Assembly: GCA_963576725.1 (NCBI GenBank)
Contig: OY755252.1
Coordinates: 44,431,552 to 44,495,551 of the forward strand
Reading direction: 5' to 3'
DNA length: 64,000 nucleotides
Source: Azorinus chamasolen
Lineage: Eukaryota > Mollusca > Bivalvia > Cardiida > Solecurtidae
Shown: positions 53,191 through 62,589 of the stretch, piece after piece
Position numbering within the stretch: the first letter of the stretch is position 1
How the letters are laid out: each line of letters opens with the position of its first letter
The notes under the pieces: model-generated
The model's input: the letters and a program-made list of their open reading frames with translations, nothing else
The model's database searches: none
Told to the model about the DNA's origin: nothing
Made by a program: the position numbers and the translations under genes

Positions 53191-53451
53191 TAGTGATTCT
53201 AAATGGAGATATTTGTTGAAACAATACCTTTGCGAAAGCTCTGAAAATAACTTCAGCATATAACTCCATCTCTCTTTTCGAAAACCGACATGATTTGTTA
53301 TTTGTAATGGTTTTCCTATGCAAATAATGCCGTTTGTTTTAAATTTGAGAATGGGCTTTCTTCCAATGGCTTCTCTAAAGTATACGTTAAAATGATATGT
53401 CATATACTTTGGTTCCTGATGAGACACCGAGTTACTCTGCGTCTGGCACGT

Positions 53452-54252
53452 ACGTACAGCTAGTACTTACAGGTACACACGACTGGCACGTAAATATGAC
53501 TAAATTGCACACATGTCTGGCACGTACATACGACTGGTACGTATACACGACTGGTATATACACATGAATGGTATGTACATACGACTGGTAGATACACACG
53601 ACTGGCCCGATACACACCTGGTAAGTGCAAATCACTGGTGCGTACATATGACTGGTGCATAAACACGACTGGTATAAGTACAAACGACTAATACGCACAC
53701 GTGACTGGTACGTACACACGACTAAGACATACACAGGAATGGTACGTACAATCGATTGGTACGTACATGTGACTAATACGTACACATGACTGGGACATAC
53801 ACACTGGGACATACACACAAGTGGTACGTTAAGATGACTGGTGCGTACACGTGACTGGGGCATACACATAACTGGTATGTAAAGATGATTTGTACGTACA
53901 CATTACTGGTACGTACACATGACTGGGACATACACACGGATGATACGTAAAACGACTGGTACGCACAAACGACTGGTGCTTACACATGGCTAGTACGTAC
54001 ATATGACTGGTACTTAAACATGACTGGGTAATACACACGACTGACACGATACACGACTGGTACGTACACACGACTGGTACGTACACACGACTGGTACTGG
54101 TACGTACACACGAGTGGTACGTACACACGGCTGGTGCGTAAAAACGACTGGTCGTACACACGACTAGTGCGTACACATGACTGGTACGTACACACGACTG
54201 GTACGTACATGTACACACGACTGGCACATACACAGGAATTGCATGTACATAT
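53452..54252 (+). repeat. 18-bp minisatellite (ACTGGTACGTACACACG)
   Basis: About 44 variants of GACTGGTACGTACACAC plus A. As 18 is six codons, several minus frames (68-145 codons, repeats like V-V-C-T-Y-Q-S) stay open; none is supported as a gene. A family D half hairpin (GGTTCCTGATGAGACACC) adjoins the left end at 53411. Confidence 0.9.
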
Positions 54253-54364
54253 CACTGGCACTTGATCGAAACAGACTATAGTTGTGCAATATAATAGTCA
54301 TATCATATATTAATGTACTAGTTGCTATAAATAAACCATAGTCTTTTTCGATCAAGTGCCAGTG
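54253..54364. mobile_element. hAT-like MITE, second copy
   Basis: 112 bp, CACTGGCACTTGATCGAAA to TTTCGATCAAGTGCCAGTG. Flanks GTACATAT and GTAGATAC agree at 6 of 8 positions, fitting a decayed 8-bp duplication. It sits at the edge of the 18-bp array. Confidence 0.8.
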
Positions 54365-54409
54365 GTAGATACATAATTGTTCTAGTAGCACATGGACACA
54401 TATCTGTAT

Positions 54410-54530
54410 TGTACCATATGCAAACAGAGCAGACCGTGATCAGATGGCTCCTATAGGAGCCGTCTGATCTGATCTACTCTGTTTGCACAGACATAGAAGG
54501 GAAGATGCATGGAGTAAAAGGGTAAAACAG
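54410..54530 (+). mobile_element. Family A MITE fragment
   Basis: GCAAACAGAGCAGACCGTGA, tip GGCTCCTATAGGAGCC and GTCTGATCTGATCTACTC form the hairpin. ATGGAGTAAAAGGGTAAAAC is an eroded terminus. Confidence 0.7.
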
Positions 54531-54742
54531 TCCAAAATGACGAAAGCGTTATAAATGGTTGGAAATGGTATGTTATGAGCAATGCGAACACTCTGCTATT
54601 GTGTCTAACTACTCAAGAGATTTCAGTTTTAAGTTTTCACCCATTTTTTCGATCGGAATCGGAAAGGACCGCTGGTATTGCTATTATTTTCTATCAATAA
54701 AGTAAAGTAGATAGGCTGTTACTTCTTGAATCACTGCCAAGC

Positions 54743-54999
54743 TTAACCCGTCGCTTGCTATTCACGTCAATATACCTACCTGTAAATAGTGAAGACCCAG
54801 ATGAGACAGCTCCTGCAGGAGCTGTCTCATCAGGGTCTGCACTATTTACAAGTTGATTGTGCAACCAGTGCACTCAACAGCAGTGATTGCACCGCGAAAT
54901 ACGTGTAAACAGTGAAGATATATGTAATTACAATGTATACAACAGGGCATGGGTAAAGAAGGAGAAACGTTTTTTTAAATTCAGCAAGAGAAGGGTTAA
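54743..54999 (+). mobile_element. Family B TTAA-flanked MITE, copy 6
   Basis: TTAACCCGTCGCTTGCTATT to AGCAAGAGAAGGGTTAA. It lies in the 5' flank of the intact C1q gene. The corresponding place in the upstream copy (about 42628) lacks it, so it came after the duplication. Confidence 0.9.
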
Positions 55000-55336
55000 T
55001 ATTGTCATTTGCAAAAACAATGCCATTTGTTCGATTTTCTGCCCTATACTTTCACAAACATTACAACAGAACAACCCGTTTGGATCCTAATGAGTCTGTG
55101 TCCAAACTATTTGCATAGGTAACCAAAGATGTGACATTGACAACGAAAGAGTTGAAATGGAGCAATCGTATACAATCTATAGCTGGATGTAGTTCGCTTT
55201 TTAATTATTCATAATCCAACGTTTTTACCACCACTATGCCATAACCTGTGTTACCTCTGAACTCCTACATCTCGTTGTTATCATAAGTCTTATCAAATGC
55301 ATCATAAAGTGCCTCACAATCCACAGTCAGGCCAAA

Positions 55337-55654
55337 ATGGCGATGTTCAACATATGTTTCACTGCTGTTGGTTTACTGTTTCTCGTCGCACACGTCTCAG
55401 CCGACAATGACATCATACGTGATCTGGTTAAACACATTGAACGGTTGGATGCGAAAATTGCCCAGTTGGAAGAAAAGCATCAATCTGAAATAGAGGAATT
55501 AAAAGAAGAAATGAGAATTCGTGAGACGGCATATGACCATAAAATGAACGAACTTTCTGCACGTGTCGATGAACTAGAGGAACGAAATAGTGAACTGACG
55601 AAGGAAATGAATATTCACCGTGCTAATAGGCTAAATGAGTCAACAAAAGATAAG
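55337..55654 (+). CDS. C1q domain-containing protein, exon 1
   Basis: First coding exon of an intact three-exon gene (55337-55654, 60071-60245, 60971-61221; 744 bases, 247 residues). ATG at 55337 (AAA before, GCG after) opens a signal peptide (MAMFNICF..., hydrophobic core GLLFLVAHVSA, cleavage likely after residue 22). A heptad-patterned coiled coil follows to about residue 100 (LVKHIERLDAKIAQLEEKH and onward). The exon ends at AAG/GTACTG in phase 0. Such secreted proteins oligomerise through the coiled coil and bind microbial or self ligands through a C1q head; in bivalves the family is associated with innate recognition. That function is inferred from the family. Reading on past the donor gives 17 more codons and a stop, which may be an unspliced read-through. 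Confidence 0.85.
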
Positions 55655-55734
55655 GTACTGAAAAGTGATTTAAAAAGCTACTACATACCAGCCTATGTAA
55701 ACTTGTAAATACTTTCACGTTAATAGAACTGCAT

Positions 55735-55985
55735 TTAACTCTTGACCTCATGAATATTCATATAAGAGTCAAATGACTTCATGAATATTCATTAACAGAA
55801 TTTAATAATGGTCAGTTATCACAGGAACTATTAGTTATCGTAGAACTTGTAGAATCAGGTCTCAACAATAAGACATTATATAACCTGTTGGTACATTAAG
55901 TAGTTATCATATGAATACCCAGTAGTTGGGTCTATTTTAGCGTAATGTAAATTAATTAGTTTCCCATTAATATGACCGACGTTCT
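55735..55985 (+). repeat. Duplicated intron-1 segment (intact copy)
   Basis: Counterpart of 44330-44576. CATGAATATTCAT occurs three times near its start. Confidence 0.85.
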
Positions 55986-56734
55986 AAACTCGTACTTTCT
56001 CTGTATTTATCTCGCTCTAGCTTTCCCGCGATTGTACGTTACCCGTATATTACATGTATTATACAAATGACGCGACCATTGACCAATCGAGTGGATCGGT
56101 TGAATTCAAAACGTTTGTATTTCCACTGATGTACTTGACTTGGTCATTACAGTAGTAGAACTGTATATTACATAATGTATATGCAGTCATTTATTTTGGG
56201 GCTGGACATAACTCTAGAACATACATATATTCTAGACGTAGTATCCTCAGTAACAATGATGGAATATTTATAATGATATATGAACAATTGTGAGACTGTA
56301 GATCTATACTGATTAATATATTTTCATAAAAGCGATCTCAGCAGCTGTGTGGTTTGTATTTAATTAATATAAATAATAACAGTTGGATGCTTGCCTATAG
56401 GCAGGTAGCAAATCGAAATGTTACCTGTGTTATGAAAAATACTGACAAATACAATAGTGCATACATGTATAATCCTGACCTATTACGGCAAAATGGTGAT
56501 TTTAAATTGAAAGAATATTGAAAATCACATTCACTTACCAAACTGAATATTGCTGATATTTCTACATTTCTTACATGTACCAAGACTGCATACTGAGCCC
56601 ATTAGTGTACAGTGTCCCTTAACCCATTTGCGCCCAGTGGATTCTTCCATGCCTTTATATTGAATTAGTCTATCTTTTATCTAAGGGATGTCTGGTCTAA
56701 ATTTTCATTTTTGCTTTGTTTTATATTGGATTTC

Positions 56735-56820
56735 CTATCTGCAAACAGTGTAGACTCTAATCAGACGCCGCATTATGCGGCGTTTGATCAGAGTCTAACT
56801 GTTTGCCTACGTCCCATATA
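56735..56820. mobile_element. Hairpin module, CCGCATTATGCGG tip
   Basis: GCAAACAGTGTAGACTCTAA and GATCAGAGTCTAACTGTTTGC with tip GACGCCGCATTATGCGGCG. CATTTGCGCCCAGTGG (56627) and GGGAGCAAATATGTTAA (56830) may be its eroded terminal repeats. Confidence 0.65.
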
Positions 56821-57289
56821 TGGGATCGTGGGAGCAAATATGTTAAAAAGGAGCCCTCTGATCACTATCTGAACTATTTGCTGAACCCATCAATGTCAAT
56901 AGATTATTCCAAATAGTTTGTTTGTTGTGCCCCCACCCCTACATGAAAGTAAGATATATACGGGTTTTGTTTTATTTAATATGAGAATAAATGGGTAGGA
57001 TGAAGCTGTCCCTACCTGGTATATACATATTATTTTACATTTTAGAAAGACATACTTGGAAACAGCAAGAACAATGAGAATGCGAGAACTCAGTCTGACA
57101 AAACGATTAAAAAAAGAGGTATGTATATATATACGTTAACATGTATATAAGTTGTATCCCTTCCCCTGTTTAATATTCATGTAACAAATAGTGACATCAT
57201 GAACAGTTACATGTATCAGCTGATTTGTTATAATGTAGACTTTTCAAGGGAATGTTTTGCTTTGACACAACCTATGGAAGCAGATCTAT

Positions 57290-57415
57290 ACATATATCAT
57301 GACATAGGCAGATGGAGCAGACGCTGATCAGACACTGATCCTCCATGAGCCCTCTGATCTGGATCTACTATTTTCGCAAATGCATGGAAACGCGTTTTTA
57401 TGAGGGAAATGGTTA
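57290..57415 (+). mobile_element. Family A MITE fragment
   Basis: GGAGCAGACGCTGATCAGAC and CTCTGATCTGGATCTAC form a hairpin with the T-T mismatch. It ends TATGAGGGAAATGGTTAA. Confidence 0.65.
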
Positions 57416-57665
57416 ACTCTTTCGGCGCCAATGTCGCCTGTTTGCACCATTGAAAACAGTGCAGTCTCAGGCCAGATGCCGCCTTTTCAAGGCGGAATCT
57501 GACCTGGGACTTCACTGTTTTGTGTATTATTTTAGCCCAAGCATACAGGTTTTTAAAAACAAATGTTTTACTTATATACCTTTATTATTTAGTTTAGAAT
57601 TATATTTAATATGAAATTATTATTGCAGACGATACTTTTAAATTTGGCGCCAAAAGAGTTCATGT
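57413..57665. mobile_element. Family F MITE
   Basis: TTAACTCTTTCGGCGCCAAT opens and TTTGGCGCCAAAAGAGTTCA closes. The right TTAA is changed to TTCA. The hairpin GCCGCCTTTTCAAGGCGG is at the tip. Its left TTAA is shared with the right end of the family A fragment before it, so the two abut exactly. Confidence 0.75.
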
Positions 57666-57689
57666 TAACCCGTCTGTCGCTATCCCCGC

Positions 57690-57850
57690 ACTATCTTACA
57701 TTTGCAAAAGGGGTGGATCTAGAGGAGAGGCCGAGTAACTCGGTGTCTCATCAGGATCCAATCTGTTTGACACTCGGTAACAAGTTTCTCCAAGACTTGA
57801 TTGAATCGTAGGCGACATTACACCAGATTCAACTTTTTGCAGATATTCAA
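57690..57850 (-). mobile_element. Family D MITE, reverse
   Basis: ATTTGCAAAAGGGGTGGATC, then AGGCCGAGTAACTCGGTGTC and TCATCAGGATCC, then AACAAGTTTCTCCAAGAC and CACCAGATTCAAC. Confidence 0.65.
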
Positions 57851-57873
57851 TTATTTCGCACCGGGGCAAGGGT

Positions 57874-58110
57874 TTAACCCTTTCCCTCATATAAACTGTT
57901 TTCACGCATCTGCAACCAGAGTATACCCAGATCAGACGGCTCCCTGATCAGGGTATGCTCTGTTTGCTAATAGAATTTGATAGATATGTTTCTATACTTT
58001 CTAAAATGGCTACAATGCCTCACCTTCCATATTTCATTATAACTATTTTGGCCATGAATATTCAGTAGGTATTGAAATTTGGAATAAATATAGAACAGGG
58101 AAAGGGTTAA
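57874..58110 (+). mobile_element. Family A TTAA-flanked MITE, complete
   Basis: TTAACCCTTTCCCTCATATA to AACAGGGAAAGGGTTAA. Hairpin CAGATCAGACGGCTCCCTGA is shortened by loss of the tip. The cleanest termini of the family are here. Confidence 0.9.
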
Positions 58111-58369
58111 AAGAGTAGCATGGTTATTCGTGAAATAAAGGCCGATAACATCAACAGAAAGACGGACCTCAACATCTTGGTCTTTTGGTATTGTTTTTAT
58201 TGGCGGTTTAGTCGCTATACCGGTATCTCAGTCATACTGCGACGTCCAGGTGATTACTCTAGAGATGTTTCTCTACACAGAATCAGTAACAATGCACTAA
58301 TAGAACCACCGACCTACCGTGAGCCAGCATCTATATGTAGGTCAACAAAGTAACGACCTTTTTGTGATA

Positions 58370-58540
58370 CAGTAAAACCTCTCTATAACGGACACTAAAT
58401 TACATCAAGTATTTTGTGTTAAAGGCAGGTGGCTGCTTAAAGCAGGGTGAAAGTAAAACATAACGCTCCTATAGGAGCCACCTGTCCTAAATACCAACGA
58501 ATTATCACAATTTAGTGGCCATTATAGAGAGGTTTTACTG
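58370..58540. mobile_element. Family C MITE, tip half deleted
   Basis: CAGTAAAACCTCTCTATAAC to TTATAGAGAGGTTTTACTG, TA both sides. After GCTCCTATAGGAGC it jumps to CACCTGTCC. Confidence 0.85.
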
Positions 58541-58734
58541 TACTACATGTATCAGTATATTATACAAAACAAAATGGTGAAACAAAAGGAAGACCACCAG
58601 CACCAGTTCATAATCTATTCACTTCAAACACAATCTATTTGCGCTATAAAACATAATTAGTGTCACAGTGCCGTTAAACACAATTCACTCAAACACGATC
58701 TCAGAATGCAGCGAACATTTACTGATTGGACATT

Positions 58735-58870
58735 AGATTCTTACAAAGCAGGTGCTCGATTAATGCAGGGCAAACGTAATGCAGAAAAATGATGTTTGAG
58801 CTTTCTGCTTTACTTTCGATCTGTACATTGTATTATGCTACATGTACCATCAGCATTAAAGGCCTGGAAT
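58735..58870. mobile_element. Family C hairpin, degenerate
   Basis: CAGGTGCTCGATTAATGCAG and TTGAGCTTTCTGCTTTACTT are recognisable. Confidence 0.5.
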
Positions 58871-58914
58871 TCAACATCTTTTTTTCATATTCGCTTACGT
58901 TTTTTGCTCCATAA

Positions 58915-59100
58915 ACACGCTTTACATAATAGAGTAGGCCCATATCAGACGGCTCATATCGGAGCTGTCTGATTAAGGTCTGCCCTGCTTATGGAATTAT
59001 ATAGAGATCGTATCCTATAGGAGCTGTCTGATCAAGGTCTGCTCTGCTTATGGAATTATACAGAGATCGTATTATACAGTTTCTATCATGACCAATACTA
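58915..59100 (+). mobile_element. Family A hairpin with tandem-duplicated half
   Basis: AGAGTAGGCCCATATCAGAC begins it. GGAGCTGTCTGATTAAGGTC ... GAATTATATAGAGATCGTAT is then repeated directly as GGAGCTGTCTGATCAAGGTC ... GAATTATACAGAGATCGTAT, a period of about 60 bp. Confidence 0.7.
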
Positions 59101-59135
59101 ACATATATGCCATTATAACAATTTAGTTAATTGTA

Positions 59136-59454
59136 CAGTTGGACTTCGATATCTCGAACTCGGATAACTCGAACTCCGGGATAACTCGAAGTAAACGTTC
59201 GGTCCGTCTAACATTTACAGTACAGAATTGTTCTAAAATGAATCACTACATATAACTAGAAACACATGTGACAGCTCAATGCAGGTCTGAAGTAATGCTG
59301 AAAGCTCCTGTAGGAGCTTTCAGCATTACTTTAGACCTGCATTAAGCTATGAACTTGAGATATTGGTCAGATTATAAATCGGATGACTCGAACCTCTGTT
59401 ATCTCGAACTAATTTGTATGGTCCCTTGAAGTTCGAGATATCGAAATTCAATTG
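59136..59454. mobile_element. Pogo-like MITE, family C-prime, complete
   Basis: 319 bp, CAGTTGGACTTCGATATCTC to TTCGAGATATCGAAATTCAATTG, flanked by TA. The internal hairpin GCTCAATGCAGGTCTGAAGT has tip AAAGCTCCTGTAGGAGCTTT. Shares architecture and tip with family C but not terminal sequence beyond CAGT. Confidence 0.85.
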
Positions 59455-59619
59455 TATACATAATCATCACTGGAATAATGTCTATGTTATTTCATAAGCA
59501 AATGGATATACCGTGTTCAGAAGGCTACTGAAGTGTCCAGATGTGCTGGCGAATGTACACAAAATGGAGTTCTTATATGACAGGTCCGTCATATAAGGTA
59601 ACTTAAACACGCTTTCAAC

Positions 59620-59890
59620 GCATTTGCAAACGGTGCAGACCCAGATCAGACCGCTACTGTAGGAGACCCAGATCTGAAGGCTACTGTAGCAGACCCAGAT
59701 CAGACCGCTACTGTAGGAGACCCAGATCTGAAGGCTACTGTAGCAGACCCAGATCAGACCGCTACTGTAGGAGACCCAGATCTGAAGGCTACTGTAGCAG
59801 ACCCAGATCAGACCGCTACTGTAGGAGACCCAGATCTGACGGCTACTGTAGCAGACCCAGATCAGACGACTACTGTAGGAGGAGTCTGAT
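59620..59890 (+). repeat. 54-bp satellite grown from a family A hairpin arm
   Basis: GCAAACGGTGCAGACCCAGA leads in. AGACCCAGATCAGACCGCTA and AGACCCAGATCTGAAGGCTA then alternate, giving a 27-bp half unit and 54-bp higher-order unit, about 4.5 times. It ends with the true hairpin closing arm GGAGTCTGATCAGGGTTAGC. Confidence 0.9.
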
Positions 59891-60070
59891 CAGGGTTAGC
59901 TCTGTTGGATCCTGGAATAAATTAGATCTGGTTAAACAGTTTTTGACACTGCAAAACAATTAAAACATTATTTCTAAATGAATTATTCATGGGATACAGA
60001 GTTAAGGTTGAAGACACTAGTTCATTTTTTGATAGTGTACAAACAGTTGTCTATTTTGCTAGACTTGCAG

Positions 60071-60245
60071 TCCGGTCTGGACGTTGCATTCAGCGCCTAT
60101 ATGGACCATGCCGCGGATGGCTTGGGTAATGGACAGACTCTGGTCTACAAGCAAGTGCTGCTGAACGATGGTAATGGTTACAATAACCACTCGGGTATCT
60201 TCACCGTGCCAGTGAGCGGGGTCTACTCGTTTACTTTCGTTATCG
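60071..60245 (+). CDS. C1q domain-containing protein, exon 2
   Basis: CTAGACTTGCAG/TCCGGTCTGG is the acceptor (phase 0) and TTATCG/GTAGGT the donor (phase 1). It encodes 58 residues starting SGLDVAFSAYMDHA, the first half of a C1q jelly roll. The V-A-F-S-A opening, the GIFTVPVSGVYSF segment (F-x-x-P-x-x-G-x-Y-x-F) and the Q-x-L-x-x-x-x-x-L region are family hallmarks. The open frame upstream from 59978 is intron. No counterpart was found in the upstream paralog. Confidence 0.9.
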
Positions 60246-60970
60246 GTAGGTCACAATCTTTATCACCAATCCTTGAAAAATACCGTTGTTATAAGCGTAT
60301 TTGGCTAATATTTATCCAGCTGTGTAAAAAGAAAATAATATTTTCTCAAATTTGGATCTGGTGCAAATTTAGCTATTTCCGAGTCGAGAATACTTTTGAG
60401 AAGCTTTTGACAGATTTTAACCCTTCGCTTGCTATTTACGTCAATATACCTACCTGTAAATAGTTTAGACCCAGATGAGACAACTCCTGCAGGAGCTGTC
60501 TCATCAGGGTCTGCACTATTTACAGGTTGATTGTGCAACCAATGCACTCCACAGCAGTGATTGCACAGCGATATACTTGTACATAGTGAAGATGTATGTA
60601 ATTATACAACAGGGCATGGGTAAAGAAGAAGAAGAAATGTGTTTTAAAATTCAACAAGAGAAGGGTTAAATAGCTGGGATCCTACTGAGACGCATAGTTA
60701 CCGGCGACTAATCTGTATCTATTTAGTGGGCACTTCTTTGAGCTCTTCGGACACGTGCATCTTCACTGCTGTTGGCAAAGGACATTAGTGACTTGTTTCC
60801 CGCACTGAGAGTGTTACAGCACTCAATATAACCCTTTACTTCAGGAATATTTATCGAAGTAATTACATTGTACCTGTTGCGAGATCCACTCTATTAAGAA
60901 GGTAATTAGAGAAACCTCAATAATCATGAATTGAATATGCAACACTCTCTCGGTGTTGGCCTCTTTCCAG
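60246..60970 (+). other. Intron 2 of the C1q gene
   Basis: GTAGGT to CTCTTTCCAG. It holds a family D element (from about 60345) split by family B copy 7. The last 200 bp match sequence just before the decayed exon 3 (for example GTTGGCAAAGGACATTAGTG against 50962). Confidence 0.8.
60417..60669 (+). mobile_element. Family B TTAA-flanked MITE, copy 7, inside family D
   Basis: TTAACCCTTCGCTTGCTATT to CAACAAGAGAAGGGTTAA. Family D sequence (CGAGTCGAGAATACTTTTGA ...) stops at the left TTAA, and its hairpin (GGGATCCTACTGAGACGC) resumes just after the right TTAA. Family B is therefore the younger insertion. Confidence 0.9.
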
Positions 60971-61221
60971 GGCAACGAGACATTCATAACGAGCGGGTAA
61001 CTTTGTGTGTGAACAGCTATCGTAAGATTGGGGCTATTGTAACCACTGCTCATGCCAGGCAAAACTTGCAAGGAGGCAATACGGTCAACCTGAAACTGAC
61101 TACAGGAGATACTGTATGGGTAAAAAACCTCGGAGCCGGCCATGTGGAAGGATCTGATCACGCGAGAATCACAACTTTCTCTGGTTTCCTGATATACCCT
61201 GTTCGAAGCATTGAGGAATAA
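60971..61221 (+). CDS. C1q domain-containing protein, exon 3
   Basis: TTTCCAG/GGCAACGAGA joins exon 2 in phase 1 to give I-G-Q-R-D-I-H. The remaining 82 residues complete the C1q domain. They include GGNTVNLKLTTGDTVWVK (usual for the G-x-x-V-x-L-x-x-G-D-x-V-x-V strand pair) and the family ending TTFSGFLIYP. Stop TAA is 61219-61221 and lies inside AATAAA (61217-61222), implying a very short 3' UTR if that signal is used. The head is about 141 residues, normal for the family. Exons 1-3 give signal peptide, coiled coil and C1q head with no collagen stretch. Confidence 0.9.
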
Positions 61222-61222
61222 A
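61217..61222 (+). promoter_or_regulatory. Candidate polyadenylation signal AATAAA
   Basis: It overlaps the stop codon of exon 3. The decayed paralog has the same arrangement (51688-51693), so it predates the duplication. Confidence 0.5.
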
Positions 61223-61469
61223 TCTGAACTCTGACAATCTGTACAAGTTACTTGTCATTATTACTTTAGAGTGATAAGTACTTCTTCGCCATATACTGAC
61301 CACATGACACAGGCTGTTGGTTATATAGCCATAGACACAAAGAATTATAGGACTCCAAGTGGAAGTCCTGCTAAACTCATCTGTACAATGCTAAAACCTC
61401 ATACGTAACAAGAGGCGAGGTGTGTGTAGCAGAAACGTCGTCACGTGACAAAAGTAGTCTAAGACTATG

Positions 61470-62270
61470 TCAGATACGTTTGCCTTTCAATTCTGCTTTT
61501 TGAAATGCTGCTCTTTTATAGCTTCTGTCTCATTCTCTCACAGATTGGTTTCTATTGTTCTTACGCCCTCATATGAAACCATATTAACGGCCTTTTTTCA
61601 ATATTAAAGTTGCAGAATCAGAAGCATTGATTTGAATGAAAATTTTATAAGGAGGTGAGACATTTTCAAACGTGACATTATTGAAACGTTAAAGGCTGTC
61701 TCAAAGTGGCTGACATTGTTTTCTTGTTGTATGACAGGGTTGGTTATTATAGTAATTATTTTTTACACAACAGATCATGCGAACTTTGCAGGGATAAATC
61801 ACCCTAGTAAGTGAAATAACTGTACTATAGAACTAACGTATGCGAGGTATTTGTCCGAGCTTGCCGGAAATCCCCGAGTAGTCGCGATTGGACTGTACTA
61901 TAGAACTAATGCATACGAGGTACATTTCCGAGCTTGCCGGAAGCCCCTGGATAGTTACGATTGGGCAGCACTACACACTAATATATACGCGGTACGTTTC
62001 CGAGATTGTTGGATGCCCTCGAGTACTTACTTATGGTGATTTCCAATATCCTTGAGCAGAATTCTGCCTCCTGTCCTTACAGATCAAAACACTTCCACCC
62101 CTACACATTTCAGACACTCAAATCAATCTGTAGTGGCTGTCTGTTTTCCTAGAGAAACAGTTGATTAAACAAATGCGAACATGATGATTCTAAATGGAGA
62201 TATTTGTTGAAACAATACTTTTGCGAAGGCACTGCAAGTAACTTCCGCAAATAACTTCATCAATCTTTAC
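61470..62270 (+). repeat. 3' flank of intact C1q gene (duplicated)
   Basis: Counterpart of 52444-53190. It includes the 82-bp tandem repeats at 61812-62025 (CCGAGCTTGCCGGAA units), which have diverged separately from those behind the upstream copy. Confidence 0.85.
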
Positions 62271-62299
62271 GGAAACAGACACGGATTCCTATCTCTAAT

Positions 62300-62490
62300 T
62301 TTTTCGCTGCCAAATTCTGTTGTCTGCTAATTTTGTCGTCTGCTGCAATTTTCATTATTTATTATTTCTTCATTTTTTGTTTCAAAACCATAGTCACAGT
62401 AACAAACAATTTTTATACTGATGAGACGCCGAGTCACTCCGCCGAGTTACTCGGCGTTTCTTCTGGATTCAAACTGTTTGCTTAGGTAAT
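62300..62490. mobile_element. Family E/D MITE, degenerate
   Basis: TTTTTCGCTGCCAAATTCTG and TTTTGTCGTCTGCTGC recall the ends of 31709-31904. The hairpin CTGATGAGACGCCGAG carries a duplicated tip (CCGAGTCACTCCGCCGAGTT) and closes GGCGTTTCTTCTGGATTC. Confidence 0.6.
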
Positions 62491-62589
62491 TCCAAATGCG
62501 ACATTGACACATCTGCAAATAATGCCGTTTGTTTTTATTTTGAGTATGGTGTTTCCTCCAATAGCTTCTCTATATTGTAAAATGGTATG

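Larger units (their letters stand above)
55655..60070 (+). other. Intron 1 of the C1q gene
   Basis: 4.4 kb from GTACTG to CTAGACTTGCAG. It holds the duplicated segment 55735-55985, unassigned DNA at about 56000-56740, and many MITEs annotated separately. No further exon was recognised. Confidence 0.7.

Noticed and set aside
53432..54261. Several 68-145 codon frames with V-C-T-Y-Q-S repeats
   Set aside because: They are readings of the 18-bp minisatellite in several frames.
55655..55708. Continuation of exon 1 to a stop after KDKVLKSDLKSYY
   Set aside because: Ending at AAG/GTACTG gives phase agreement with exon 2 and a complete C1q protein. The read-through is kept only as a possible unspliced form.
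59978..60070. N-terminal extension of the exon 2 frame starting MNYSWDTELRLK
   Set aside because: A good acceptor (CTAGACTTGCAG) at 60070 and matching phase with exon 1 make this stretch intron.
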